Positions 24,303-33,273 of a stretch of 36,422 nt of DNA are shown piece after piece. The first letter of the stretch is position 1, and every line of letters starts with the position of its first letter. A program made the position numbers and the translations under genes. The stretch is taken from the NCBI GenBank assembly GCA_001805965.1, contig MHHG01000043.1, forward strand, positions 1 to 36,422, read 5' to 3'. Source of the stretch: Omnitrophica WOR_2 bacterium RIFOXYA2_FULL_38_17. GTDB lineage: Bacteria; Omnitrophota; Gorgyraeia; Zapsychrales; Zapsychraceae. The notes beneath the pieces are model-generated. The model did not search any database, was not told the origin of the DNA, and saw nothing but the letters and a program-made list of their open reading frames with translations.

Positions 24303-25409
24303 TTATTTTTCAAAAAATTCCTTTATGGCATTGCTTACATAAATGATCTGTTCTTCTGTTAATTCAGGAGACATGGGCAAAGACAGTATCTTTTTTGGTT
24401 CGTTAAATGCATTGGGAAAATCTTCTTCCTTGTGTCCCAGGTAATCGTATGCTTTTAAAAATGGCAATCCTGTAGGGTAATGAACGCCATTTTGAATTCC
24501 TTTTTCATCTAGGAATTTTTGCAACTTGTCCCTTCTGTCTGTTTTAATGACGTACAAATGAAAAATATGAGAAACATCAGCCATGATCTTTGGTAACGAG
24601 ATCTCTTTTATATCTTTTAGGTGCTTGTTATATAGGCAGGCATTATCAAATCTTTGTTTGTTCCAATCAAGAATATGGGGCAATTTAACCGACAAGATAG
24701 CCGCTTGAATAGCATCCATGCGACTGTTTATTCCTTCGATCTCATGCTGGTGCTTAACCAATGAGCCATGACGGGAAAACATCCGCATGAATTTTGCAAG
24801 TTCATCATTATTTGTAATAACGCCACCGGCATCGCCATATGCGCCAAGATTTTTTCCTGGATAAAAACTGAATGTACCAATATCACCAAAGGTCCCAACC
24901 CTTTGCCTCTTAAATTCAGCGAAATGTGCTTGTGCGCAATCTTCTACCAAATACAAATTGTGCTTATCACACAACTCTTTGATCTTGTCAATTTTTGCAG
25001 GTTGACCATACAGATGTACTGGCAGTATTGCCTTGGTTTTGTTTGTTATTTTTTTCTCTATAAAAGAAACATCAATAAGTAAGCTATCTTGTTCTATATC
25101 AACAAAGACAACTTTAGCTCCGGTTTGAGATATAGCTTCCGATGTTGCTATCCAACTTACAGATGTTGTTATAACTTCATCACCCAGACCGATATTTAAA
25201 GCTTTAAGAGCTATGTATATTGCATCTGTTCCATTTCCTACACTTATACAGTGTTTTACGCCGTATTTTTCGGCATAGGCTTTTTCAAAGTCTTCAGGAT
25301 AAGTTCCTCCTATGAACATTGTTTTACTAATAACATCTTCAATGGCTTTATCAATTTCTGGCTTTAAGTTTTGGTACTGAGTTTTTAAATCTACAAAAGG
25401 AATGATCAT
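24303..25409 (-). CDS. DegT/DnrJ/EryC1/StrS sugar aminotransferase (copy B)
   Basis: A 368-residue PLP-dependent aminotransferase. It opens with PFVDLKTQYQNLKPEID, then GNGTDAIYIALKAL, VEDCAQAHFAEFK (Asp157) and SFYPGKNLGAYGDAG (Lys186, Schiff base). The opening and the NLGAYGDAG motif suit 3-amino-sugar transaminases of the WbpE/FdtB kind. A hexapeptide acyltransferase gene lies 22 nt upstream, so the pair probably makes an N-acylated amino sugar. Confidence 0.9.
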   Translation of the reverse strand: MIIPFVDLKTQYQNLKPEIDKAIEDVISKTMFIGGTYPEDFEKAYAEKYGVKHCISVGNGTDAIYIALKALNIGLGDEVITTSVSWIATSEAISQTGAKVVFVDIEQDSLLIDVSFIEKKITNKTKAILPVHLYGQPAKIDKIKELCDKHNLYLVEDCAQAHFAEFKRQRVGTFGDIGTFSFYPGKNLGAYGDAGGVITNNDELAKFMRMFSRHGSLVKHQHEIEGINSRMDAIQAAILSVKLPHILDWNKQRFDNACLYNKHLKDIKEISLPKIMADVSHIFHLYVIKTDRRDKLQKFLDEKGIQNGVHYPTGLPFLKAYDYLGHKEEDFPNAFNEPKKILSLPMSPELTEEQIIYVSNAIKEFFEK

Positions 25410-25431
25410 CTTATATTTCTTGTTCTTTAAT

Positions 25432-25893
25432 TTATCTTATTTTTGTTGCTGGATTGCCTGCGTATACACCAGATTCTAATATATCTTTTGTTACGACAGA
25501 ACCAGCCCCGACAACTACATTATCTACTATTTTAACCGGCAAAATAGTTGCATTTGTACCTATTGATACATTGTTCCCTATTGAGGTTGCTTTCCAGGAA
25601 TCCTTGCCATCTCGAGCAGGAGCACCCGATGAGAAAAGATCATTTATGAATTTTGCTCCATGGGAAATAAAACAATTATTACCTATGGTAACTAATTCAC
25701 AAATAAATGAATGAGATTGTATCCTGCAATTATTTCCGATTGTAACATTTTTTTGTATCTCAACAAAAGGTCCAATAAAGCTGTTGTCACCAATGCTGCA
25801 ACCATACAAATTTACAGGGTTTACAACTGTTACATTCTGACCAAACTTAACATCAATTATCCCGATGTCTTTCATGTTAGGAAGTTGACTCAT
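25432..25893 (-). CDS. Hexapeptide N-acyltransferase paired with aminotransferase B
   Basis: A 153-residue left-handed beta-helix protein. It has repeats VNLYGCSIGDNSFIGPFVEIQKNVTIGNNC and VSIGTNATILPVKIVDNVVVGAGSVV and ends GNPATKIR, the typical end of sugar N-acetyltransferases of the WbpD/FdtC type. The ATG at 25891-25893 has AAAGG upstream. It lies between the DUF354 gene (19-nt gap) and aminotransferase copy B, its likely partner. Confidence 0.82.
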   Translation of the reverse strand: MSQLPNMKDIGIIDVKFGQNVTVVNPVNLYGCSIGDNSFIGPFVEIQKNVTIGNNCRIQSHSFICELVTIGNNCFISHGAKFINDLFSSGAPARDGKDSWKATSIGNNVSIGTNATILPVKIVDNVVVGAGSVVTKDILESGVYAGNPATKIR

Positions 25894-25912
25894 TATTCAA
25901 CCTTTCAAAATT

Positions 25913-26959
25913 TTATGTTATATTAGAGCTTTTGTCATAGCTCAAAATAGTTTCCAGCATGTATTCCGTTAGATCGATCTTATCATTAATAAACTTATCT
26001 TTTTTTGCCAGCCACTCGGGTTTTAAATTTTCATTATTAAGTAAGTTTTGTGCTGTTTTGATTATTTTCTCTTCCTCGCTTGGGGAAAAAGTAAGTAGCA
26101 TTCTGTATCGGTTTTCCAATTCATCAAATACACCGGCTGATAAAGAATTGACTAATATCGACGGGGTTCCCAAAATAGCAGCTTCAGTTGCCATTGATCC
26201 ACCCTCCCCTATGTACATTGTGGCAAAATAAAGAGCGTCATGCATTTTTTCCGGTGGAATAGCGATACTATATTCCTCAAATTCAGCATCGATCTTTGCT
26301 TCAGAAGTTATAAAAACCTTTCCGTGTTTAGAACAAAGATCAATAAGTTTTCTCTTAAGTTCAATAGAAGAACCTTTTTGACCGATATCGTGAGCTGCTT
26401 GCCAAGATACAAATCTCAGGATAAAAAATTTATCGTTACTAGATATCTTTAAAAGATCAAAAATGTTAGGATTTGGAGTGAAATATTTTGAATGTAAATA
26501 TGCAATATCATGGGTGCCATTGTATGTTATGTGATTTTTTCCATATCTGCCTTTAAAGCTATCGGGTGTAATGAATTTTGTAACAAAAGGAAGAGTTAGC
26601 TTGTTTTGCAAAGAAGCATGTTCTGTATCATAGAAAACCAAAGTGGGTATTCCTAATAACTTGCATATATGAACGTTACATGCTCCTGTTACTGATACGC
26701 AAATATTAATTTTGTTCTTTATGAGAATTGGCAGCAGCCTTAACTGTCTCCAGATTAATTCAAGGCCTAGCCCAAGCAGTCCCTTTTGAGCTTTGCTCAA
26801 AACAAAATGTTTAAATCCGTATCTATCAAGAAGATCTACTGTGATGTCTTTATCTCTTGAAGTAATTACTACGTTGTGACCACTTTCTTTTAATTTATTT
26901 ATAGCATGTTTAAATAAATGTATATGAGCAGGATGATTTATATCAAAAAGGATGTTCAT
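25913..26959 (-). CDS. DUF354 glycosyltransferase-like protein
   Basis: A 348-residue protein starting MNILFDINHPAHIHLFKHAI, the clear signature of the DUF354 family. Later it has VVITSRDKDITVDLLDRYGF, FYDTEHASLQNKLTLPF and GEGGSMATEAAILGTPSILVNSL, the nucleotide-sugar end of a GT-B fold. DUF354 members are common in archaeal and bacterial polysaccharide loci and are presumed glycosyltransferases, but activity is poorly defined. It lies 27 nt after the wbpE-like gene. Confidence 0.85.
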   Translation of the reverse strand: MNILFDINHPAHIHLFKHAINKLKESGHNVVITSRDKDITVDLLDRYGFKHFVLSKAQKGLLGLGLELIWRQLRLLPILIKNKINICVSVTGACNVHICKLLGIPTLVFYDTEHASLQNKLTLPFVTKFITPDSFKGRYGKNHITYNGTHDIAYLHSKYFTPNPNIFDLLKISSNDKFFILRFVSWQAAHDIGQKGSSIELKRKLIDLCSKHGKVFITSEAKIDAEFEEYSIAIPPEKMHDALYFATMYIGEGGSMATEAAILGTPSILVNSLSAGVFDELENRYRMLLTFSPSEEEKIIKTAQNLLNNENLKPEWLAKKDKFINDKIDLTEYMLETILSYDKSSNIT

Positions 26960-26986
26960 TGTTTGTGGCTTTTTAAATTAATTGAT

Positions 26987-28081
26987 TTAAGAATAAAATG
27001 AAATTATTTCCTCTGAGATCTTGTCCTGATCTTTTTCGGTTAAAAAAGGATGCATTGGTAAAGAGACGATTTCGTTAGACACCTTTTCAGAAATTGGAAA
27101 AGCACCTTTTTTATACCCAAGAAAACTAAATGCTGTTTGCAGATGAAGTGGTCTTGGATAATGGACTGCTGTTGGAATGCCTTTAGTGTTAAGGTGTTCT
27201 TGAAGCTGATCTCGGTTCTTTGCCCTTATAGAATATTGAGCGTACACAGAAAGATTATGAGCACACACATGTGGTGTAATTACGCAATCATTTAATCTTT
27301 CAGTGTAATAAGATGCTTTTTGATTTCTTAGTTCAATTTCCTTTTTGTAATGAGGAAATTTTGCTAGTAAAACGGCAGCTTGTATTGTATCTAACCTTGC
27401 ATTAACCCCTATTTGAATATTGTCGTACTTGTGTGAACCTTTGCCGTGGACTCTTAATGATTTTAATTTCTCGGCTTTTTTATCATTGTTTGTAAAAACC
27501 ATCCCCCCATCTCCGTAGCAACCAAGAGGTTTTGCAGGAAAAAATGATGTGCAAGTCATATCGGTAAGGGAACAAGCCTTTTTGCCTTTATACTCGGCTC
27601 CAAAAGACTGAGCAGCATCTTCAATAACGAACAAGTTGTTTTCTTGAGCGACAGAATTTATCTCATCATAGTTTGCGCATTGTCCAAAAATATCAACTGC
27701 AATAATGCCTTTAGTCTTTGAAGTTATTGCATTTCTTATTTGCTTAGGGTCTATATTGTAGCTTTTTTCTTTAATGTCAACGAAAACAGGTTTTGCTTTT
27801 AAAAATGAAATAACTTCTGATGTAGCAATGAAAGTGAATGGTGTGGTTATTATTTCATCATCGGGTTGTAAGTCATAGGTCATTAGTGCCAGTAAAAGCG
27901 CATCTGTGCCAGAGGCGCACCCTATGGCATGCTTAATACCGACATAATTAGCTAAAATATCTTCTAGCTCTTCGATTTTTGATCCCATAATAAAAGAAGC
28001 GTTTGATATAACATCATTGATTTGTGCATCTATTTCAGTTTTGTATTCCAAATATTGAGTTTGTAGATCTATAAATCTCAT
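26987..28081 (-). CDS. wbpE: WbpE-like UDP-3-keto-sugar aminotransferase (copy C)
   Basis: A 364-residue DegT-family enzyme. The Asp is in IEDAAQSFGAEYKG (Asp155), and the Schiff-base Lys184 is in SFFPAKPLGCYGDGG. VDIFGQCANYDEI and NARLDTIQAAVLLAKF are typical of WbpE, which puts an amino group on C3 of UDP-3-keto-GlcNAcA. It follows wbpD- and wbpB-like genes, the set that in Pseudomonas makes UDP-2,3-diacetamido-2,3-dideoxy-glucuronate. The SD GGAAGG is good. WbpA (UDP-GlcNAc 6-dehydrogenase) is not in this window. Confidence 0.82.
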   Translation of the reverse strand: MRFIDLQTQYLEYKTEIDAQINDVISNASFIMGSKIEELEDILANYVGIKHAIGCASGTDALLLALMTYDLQPDDEIITTPFTFIATSEVISFLKAKPVFVDIKEKSYNIDPKQIRNAITSKTKGIIAVDIFGQCANYDEINSVAQENNLFVIEDAAQSFGAEYKGKKACSLTDMTCTSFFPAKPLGCYGDGGMVFTNNDKKAEKLKSLRVHGKGSHKYDNIQIGVNARLDTIQAAVLLAKFPHYKKEIELRNQKASYYTERLNDCVITPHVCAHNLSVYAQYSIRAKNRDQLQEHLNTKGIPTAVHYPRPLHLQTAFSFLGYKKGAFPISEKVSNEIVSLPMHPFLTEKDQDKISEEIISFYS

Positions 28082-28105
28082 TAATAGCCTTCCTTATAAA
28101 TAAAG

Positions 28106-28687
28106 TTATGATTTGATTACTATGTTATTATCTTTTTTGTACGAAAGCTTACATTCTACGCAGGTAGTGCTGCCTTTTTTAAACGTCAGTTTATTTCCGC
28201 ATTGGCACATCCATCCATGCCTTCTTGCTGGAGAGCCATAAACAAGCTCATAATCTCCGACATCTTTAGTAACAACTGAGCCAGCACCGATAAAAGCATT
28301 CTCTCCAATGGTCACACCGCAAATTATAGTTGCGTTTGCGCCAATAGAGCTGCCTCTTTTTACAAGGGTTTTTCTGTAATGTTCTGCAGAGTTGCGGCAA
28401 ATTGCTGCTCGAGGATTAATAATATTTGTAAAGACACATGAAGGTCCACAGAACACATCGTTTTCTAATGTGACTCCATCATAAACAGAGACATTGTTTT
28501 GTATTTTCACGTTGTTTTTAAGGATTGCTGTTGAATGTACGACAACGTTTTGACCTAGTTTGCAGTTTTTGCCAATGGTAGCGCCTTTAAAAATGTGACA
28601 AAAATGCCAAATAGCAGTTCCTTCTCCAATTTTTGATCCTTTATCGATGCAGCTTGACTTATGTGCAAAATATTTTTTAGTAGTCAT
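28106..28687 (-). CDS. wbpD: WbpD-like N-acetyltransferase with C-terminal zinc ribbon
   Basis: A 193-residue hexapeptide transferase. It starts [36 protein letters not shown] and has [22 protein letters not shown] and [11 protein letters not shown]. That is the standard layout of WbpD, which acetylates the 3-amino group. The C-terminus adds CQCG..CVEC, a four-cysteine zinc-ribbon common in this subgroup. The SD AAGGAG lies in the last codons of the wbpB-like gene, 2 nt before its own ATG region, so the two are coupled. Confidence 0.83.
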   Translation of the reverse strand: MTTKKYFAHKSSCIDKGSKIGEGTAIWHFCHIFKGATIGKNCKLGQNVVVHSTAILKNNVKIQNNVSVYDGVTLENDVFCGPSCVFTNIINPRAAICRNSAEHYRKTLVKRGSSIGANATIICGVTIGENAFIGAGSVVTKDVGDYELVYGSPARRHGWMCQCGNKLTFKKGSTTCVECKLSYKKDNNIVIKS

Positions 28688-28689
28688 AT

Positions 28690-29667
28690 CTACTCCTTGT
28701 CTAAATATTCTTGGGCTTTTTGTAGCACTTTTAAAACTCTTAAAGCTTCTTTGCCATCTGTTTTTGGTTTCTGTCTTGTTTCAATACAATTTAAAAAATG
28801 TAAACAGGCTTCTCTAAGAGGCTCTTTCTTATCTATGTCAACGACTTCTTTTTCAGCAATTGCTGCTATCGGGACTTGATGTATCCATTCAACTTTATGT
28901 GGATAAAGCACGAGTTTTTCTTCAGGTTCTAAATCATTAAAAACCGCCATTGCTTTACTTCCAATTACAACAAGCTTTTGTTCTTTGTAAGGATGAAGCC
29001 AGCTAACAAATATATGTGCTTTTAATCTGTCTGAAAAAGACAAGTCAGTGATTGTAGTATCATATATTCTATCTTGAAGATATGCCTCTCCAAAAACTTT
29101 TACACTTATCGGCTCTTTTTCAACGAATCCCAATATTACAGAGATATCATGAGGGGCAAAGCTCCAGAGGATGTTTTCTTCGCTGCGAAGTTTTCCAATG
29201 TTAAGTCTATTTGAGTAAATATATTGGAGCTTTCCTAGCGAACCAGAGTCTATTAGCTGCTTCAATTTGTTTACAGCGGGGTGGTATTGCAATAAATGAT
29301 CGACCATTAAAACCCTATTATTTGAATCAGCAGTATTTATTAGTTCTTCTGCTTCATTTATATTTAAGGCTAGAGGCTTTTCTACAAAGGCATCTTTTCC
29401 AGATAATAGTGCAGCTTTAGTTATTTCATAGTGAGTTGCAGCTGGCGATGAAATAACTACTGCTTTTATAGTCTTATCGCTCAATATGTCTTGATAATTT
29501 GTATAAGCTTCTTTTATGCCATATTTGTCTTTTATCTTCTTAAGGTTCTCTTTGTTAGAATCTGATATGGCTTTTAGAGCTCCGATCTCATGGAAGTTTC
29601 TAACAAGATTTTTCCCCCAACCTCCTGTGCCAATAACAGCAATATTTTTTTGTATATTTTCTATCAT
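28690..29667 (-). CDS. wbpB: WbpB-like Gfo/Idh/MocA oxidoreductase
   Basis: A 325-residue NAD-dependent sugar-nucleotide 3-dehydrogenase. The Rossmann motif is GTGGWGKN, and VEKPLALN holds the conserved EKP lysine. [11 protein letters not shown] and [23 protein letters not shown] are strongly WbpB-like. It would oxidise C3 of UDP-GlcNAcA, the step before WbpE. It starts immediately at the stop of the upstream GT2 gene (no gap), and wbpD and wbpE follow. A relation to other Gfo/Idh/MocA enzymes cannot be excluded, but the gene order supports this call. Confidence 0.83.
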   Translation of the reverse strand: MIENIQKNIAVIGTGGWGKNLVRNFHEIGALKAISDSNKENLKKIKDKYGIKEAYTNYQDILSDKTIKAVVISSPAATHYEITKAALLSGKDAFVEKPLALNINEAEELINTADSNNRVLMVDHLLQYHPAVNKLKQLIDSGSLGKLQYIYSNRLNIGKLRSEENILWSFAPHDISVILGFVEKEPISVKVFGEAYLQDRIYDTTITDLSFSDRLKAHIFVSWLHPYKEQKLVVIGSKAMAVFNDLEPEEKLVLYPHKVEWIHQVPIAAIAEKEVVDIDKKEPLREACLHFLNCIETRQKPKTDGKEALRVLKVLQKAQEYLDKE

Positions 29668-30630
29668 TTATTCGTTGATATCCTTTCGTTTAATGTTGAT
29701 TTCAATTTTCTTAACTCTGAGCAATGTATCTTCAATTAACCTGCGATTTGCTGATATTAGGTCTGAAACAAGCCCCATAATAAGTAATTGAAAACCAATA
29801 ATTAGAAATACTGCAGCAAGAATCAAAGATTGTATTTTTCCATAGCCGCCGCCCATTAAATAATGGAATAAAAACCTGCATCCTATTAGAGTACCGATAC
29901 ATAATGAAACAGAACCAAGATTTAAGAACATACGCAAAGGATTGAACATCGCGAATACTCGTATCATTGTAACGATAGATCTTTTTATATAATGTGGAAT
30001 GCTTTTAAAAAGCCTTGATGGGCGGTCAACTCGATTAGTATGCACTATAATATTGGTAATAGCCAAGCCCTTATGTTCAGCCTGAATAATGCTTTCAAGT
30101 GTATAAGTGTATTCTGATATTATGTTTAATCTGAGAGCGGCCTCCTTGTTGTAAGCCCGAAATCCGGTTGTGGCATCAGGAATGTTTGATCCCGAGAGAA
30201 TTCTTATTACAGCAGATCCTATTCTTTGAAGACGCTTTTTGATCCAGGAAAATTGTTTTATATTTTCAATGTCCCTGTTGCCGATAACTATATCTGCGGT
30301 TCCTTCAAGTATGGGCTTTACTAATCTAGGGATGTCTTCGCCTTTATATTGACCATCAGCGTCAGTATTAACTATTATGTCAGCGCCTTTTTTTAATGAG
30401 GCATCTAATCCTGCATGAAACACTTTTGCCAGTCCTTTTTTGCTTGTAAAACGCACAATATGATTGACCCCACATTCTTTTGCTACTGCGGAGGTCCTGT
30501 CAGTACTACCATCATCAATAATGAGAGTTTCAATTATATCAATTCCATCTATATGTTTTGGAAGATCCGAAAGAGTTTTTGGCAGGGATTCTTCTTCATT
30601 TAGGCAAGGTATCTGTATTATTAATTTCAT
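29668..30630 (-). CDS. GT2 polyprenyl-phosphate glycosyltransferase with membrane tail
   Basis: A 320-residue DPM1-like enzyme. The catalytic domain has IPCLNEEESL, DDGSTD (residues 39-44) and NTDADGQY (DADG 90-93). The C-terminal part has two membrane helices at about 230-290, as in GtrB/DPM1-type enzymes that charge a lipid phosphate with sugar at the inner face. It is the first gene of the polysaccharide operon. AAAGGATA precedes its ATG, and a good promoter lies about 55-80 nt upstream. The donor sugar is unknown. Confidence 0.87.
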   Translation of the reverse strand: MKLIIQIPCLNEEESLPKTLSDLPKHIDGIDIIETLIIDDGSTDRTSAVAKECGVNHIVRFTSKKGLAKVFHAGLDASLKKGADIIVNTDADGQYKGEDIPRLVKPILEGTADIVIGNRDIENIKQFSWIKKRLQRIGSAVIRILSGSNIPDATTGFRAYNKEAALRLNIISEYTYTLESIIQAEHKGLAITNIIVHTNRVDRPSRLFKSIPHYIKRSIVTMIRVFAMFNPLRMFLNLGSVSLCIGTLIGCRFLFHYLMGGGYGKIQSLILAAVFLIIGFQLLIMGLVSDLISANRRLIEDTLLRVKKIEINIKRKDINE

Positions 30631-30682
30631 TATATATATCCTTTTATTACTATTATTATGAATAGCGCGACTATAATTAGTT

Positions 30683-30711
30683 ATTCTAACGATGTTTTAT
30701 TTGAATTACAA
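30683..30711 (-). promoter_or_regulatory. Sigma70-type promoter of the polysaccharide operon
   Basis: Read on the minus strand: -35 TTGTAA (30706-30711), a 17-nt spacer and -10 TAGAAT (30683-30688). It drives a transcript with a leader of about 45 nt. All 18 genes down to 11494 are on the same strand with gaps of at most about 60 nt, so this may be the main promoter. Confidence 0.65.
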
Positions 30712-30758
30712 GACTAAAAGAAGGAAATTTTAGGGGTTATTTCTCGTGTAAGGTATGT

Positions 30759-31355
30759 TTAATTAATGATTTTTCTGCTTTCCAATGAGAATAAACAGCC
30801 ACAGTATTTTTGTCTATAGAATCCTTCACGTTCAGATGTTTGATACATTAGGATGCTGCCGCCTTCCTTTCTCCAGTTAAAATCCCAGAAAGTTAGGCCT
30901 GTATATGCTTTAGCTGCGTTAATCCCGCTGTTGTTGACTTGGGACAGATCTTTCCATCGTGAAATACCAAGGCTGGTTGCGAAAATGTTAAATCCGTTTT
31001 TGTTCGCGAACTCGGCTGTCTTTTGCATTCTTATGTCAAAACATTTTGTGCATCTTTTTCCTCTTTCCGGCTCAGTCTCCATCCCTTTAACCTGATCAAT
31101 CCATATGTTTTGATCGTAATCGCTGTCTATGAAGGGGATTTTTAGTTTTGATGCAAAAATCTTATTTTCTTTTTTTCTCCGTTCATATTCGTCTTGGGGA
31201 TAAATATTGGGATTATAATAAAAAACAGTAATATCAATTTCCGAATCGACCATTCTTTCTAGAATGTTCCCTGAACAAGGTGCGCAACAGCTATGTAGCA
31301 GCACCTTTTTTTCGCTGTTCGGTGGAAATAATTTAGAAGGTGTTTTGTCTTGCAT
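30759..31355 (-). CDS. queH: Epoxyqueuosine reductase QueH
   Basis: This enzyme catalyses the last step of queuosine synthesis for tRNA, reducing epoxyqueuosine without cobalamin. The 198-residue protein has HSCCAPCS (Cys23, 24 and 27), YYNPNIYPQDEY, GKRCTKCFDIRM, FATSLGISRWKD and the C-terminal YRQKYCGCLFS, all characteristic of the DUF208/QueH family and its iron-sulfur and disulfide cysteines. It starts 3 nt after nnrD and is probably the last gene of the ftsH-folP-cdaA run. Confidence 0.94.
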   Translation of the reverse strand: MQDKTPSKLFPPNSEKKVLLHSCCAPCSGNILERMVDSEIDITVFYYNPNIYPQDEYERRKKENKIFASKLKIPFIDSDYDQNIWIDQVKGMETEPERGKRCTKCFDIRMQKTAEFANKNGFNIFATSLGISRWKDLSQVNNSGINAAKAYTGLTFWDFNWRKEGGSILMYQTSEREGFYRQKYCGCLFSLESRKIIN

Positions 31356-31358
31356 TGC

Positions 31359-32213
31359 TTAAATTGAGGATTTTATAGCGTTTGGGATGTGATCGGAAAT
31401 ATCAGAAGCGGTCATGGATATTTTAGTTTTTTTCTTGGCGGCTAAGTCCCCTGCTTTTCCATGTATATAAGCTCCAAATTTAGCGGCTTCAAAACATTCA
31501 AGGCCCTGTCCGACAAAAGCCGATATGACCCCTGTTAGTACATCACCGCTTCCTGCTGTCGCCATTCCAGAATTGCCGCTTTTGTTTATATAGATTGAAC
31601 CGTCATGGCCTGCGACAACAGTGTTGTTTCCTTTGAGGAGCAAAATGCAGTTGTGCCCAATGGCAAAAGACAAAGCTGTATTTTTACGGTCTTTTTCTAT
31701 GTCGGCTTTTTTTAATTTTGTTAATCGCGCCATTTCACCCGCATGAGGAGTTAGGATCTTTTTTGTCTTTGATATTAAAAGGGTCTTCGGGTCTTGGGCA
31801 ACGGCGTTTAAAGCATCAGCATCAATTACCAATGGCACTTGTGATGATTCAATTATCTTTAATATAAGTTTTTGTGTGCTTTTATCTGTGCCAAGTCCAG
31901 GTCCGATCGCTATGCAGTCATATTTTTGTAAGGTCTTTTTTAGCTCTTTGAACGCAGCAAACGACAAGGTCTGGTTTTTTGTTTCGCTCAGAGGTAATGT
32001 CATAATACAGTTCGAAATTTTTTTCTGCGCAGTTAAATTCAAGCTTTTAGGTATCGCGAAAGTTACAAGGCCGGCACCGGACCTCATAGCAGAAATACAG
32101 CTTAGTGCGCCTGCTCCAAGCATCCGGCCTGACCCGGCAATGATCAATATATGGCCGAAATTATTTTTGTGGGCTTTTTTATTCTGTCGTGATAATAGCG
32201 TTGGCAACTGCAT
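31359..32213 (-). CDS. nnrD: ADP/ATP-dependent NAD(P)H-hydrate dehydratase
   Basis: This enzyme repairs damaged NAD(P)H hydrates. The 284-residue protein is a ribokinase-like domain with HKNNFGHILIIAGSGRMLGAGALS, SGAGLVTF, IGPGLGTD, LTPHAGEMARL and the catalytic TAGSGDVLTG near residue 220. The NnrE epimerase domain usually fused in front is absent, so epimerisation must be done elsewhere. The start ATG (32211-32213) lies inside acpS, a 35-nt overlap. It must be close to right because the conserved HKxxFG segment begins at residue 15. Confidence 0.93.
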   Translation of the reverse strand: MQLPTLLSRQNKKAHKNNFGHILIIAGSGRMLGAGALSCISAMRSGAGLVTFAIPKSLNLTAQKKISNCIMTLPLSETKNQTLSFAAFKELKKTLQKYDCIAIGPGLGTDKSTQKLILKIIESSQVPLVIDADALNAVAQDPKTLLISKTKKILTPHAGEMARLTKLKKADIEKDRKNTALSFAIGHNCILLLKGNNTVVAGHDGSIYINKSGNSGMATAGSGDVLTGVISAFVGQGLECFEAAKFGAYIHGKAGDLAAKKKTKISMTASDISDHIPNAIKSSI

Positions 32214-32532
32214 AATCTTTGGTATGAGAAAGTGAGATTAATATTTTATTTTTATAAAACCTGTCTTTAAACAAGCAGTATGGCTTTCCGTTCTCATCAT
32301 TTAAGATCTCAATGTCTTTCCAGCTTATGTGCGGGTGTTCTCCAATTGCTTTGTAGACAGCTTCTTTTGCGGCGAACCTTACAGCAAAATGTTGAGCTGG
32401 ATATTTGTGGTTTTGTGAATACTCGATTTCTTTGTCCGTGAAGATATGTAATAAAAAGCTGTTCCCCCAGCGTTTTATTGCAGTCTCTATCCTGCTTACT
32501 TCAATTATATCTATGCCTGTTCCGATCACCAT
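32179..32532 (-). CDS. acpS: Holo-[acyl-carrier-protein] synthase
   Basis: This enzyme transfers 4'-phosphopantetheine from CoA to acyl carrier protein. The 117-residue protein is of normal length. It has GTGIDIIEVSRI (Mg-binding Asp8) and FAVRFAAKEAVYKAIG (Glu57), then ISLSHTKDYAVA near the C-terminus. It starts 12 nt after pdxJ and overlaps nnrD by 35 nt. The ribosome site is weak and coupling to pdxJ is likely. Confidence 0.95.
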   Translation of the reverse strand: MVIGTGIDIIEVSRIETAIKRWGNSFLLHIFTDKEIEYSQNHKYPAQHFAVRFAAKEAVYKAIGEHPHISWKDIEILNDENGKPYCLFKDRFYKNKILISLSHTKDYAVANAIITTE

Positions 32533-32544
32533 AATAAAAAATCT

Positions 32545-33264
32545 TTATTTCCCGTGTACGATCTTTGCCATTTCTTTGACAGCTCTTTCCAGGCCGACAA
32601 AAACTGCATGGGCGATTATTGAATGGCCGATATTTAATTCGTGCATACCTGGTATTCTTGCAATTGTTTTTGTGTTGTTATACTTGAGGCCGTGCCCTGC
32701 GTTAACTGTTAATCCCAGTGACTGCGCATATTTTGTCAGGTCTTTTATCACTTTTACTTGGCGCTCGATCCCTGCTTTTGTTTTTGCCAGGGCATAGCAA
32801 CCGGTATGGATCTCAATGATCTTTACGCCGGCTTCAAGTGTTTTGTCGATCTGTTCTTTTATAGGATCAATAAATAAGCTGACCCCTATACCGTTACCGG
32901 ACAATATTTTATTTACTTCTTTTATCTTGGTAAAATTTTTAACGACATCAAGCCCGCCTTCAGTCGTTATTTCTTGACGTTTTTCAGGGACAAGCGTGGC
33001 CTGGTCCGGTTTTACTTTAGATGCAATCTCAACAATTTCTTTAGCGATCGACATCTCAAGATTGAACCTGACCTTTAAAGCGCTTTTCAGCCTTATAATA
33101 TCTTCATCAATAATGTGCCTGCGGTCTTCACGCAAATGTGCAACAATGCTGTCCGCTCCAGCCTTTTTGCAAATTAATGCAGCTTTTATCGGGTCGGGGT
33201 CAAACTCTCTTCTTGCTTGACGTAGAGTTGCGATATGATCAATGTTTACTCCGAGTAGTGCCAT
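32545..33264 (-). CDS. pdxJ: Pyridoxine 5'-phosphate synthase
   Basis: This enzyme makes pyridoxine phosphate from deoxyxylulose phosphate and aminoacetone phosphate. The 239-residue TIM barrel has LGVNIDHIATLRQAR at the start, VAHLREDRRHI, LEMSIAKEI, TLVPEKRQEITTEGG, and the C-terminal NAGHGLKYNN and ELNIGHSIIAHAVF. The length is typical. The SD AAGG falls at the stop of the CdaR-like peptide gene 9 nt upstream. Confidence 0.97.
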   Translation of the reverse strand: MALLGVNIDHIATLRQARREFDPDPIKAALICKKAGADSIVAHLREDRRHIIDEDIIRLKSALKVRFNLEMSIAKEIVEIASKVKPDQATLVPEKRQEITTEGGLDVVKNFTKIKEVNKILSGNGIGVSLFIDPIKEQIDKTLEAGVKIIEIHTGCYALAKTKAGIERQVKVIKDLTKYAQSLGLTVNAGHGLKYNNTKTIARIPGMHELNIGHSIIAHAVFVGLERAVKEMAKIVHGK

Positions 33265-33273
33265 AATAAAGCC

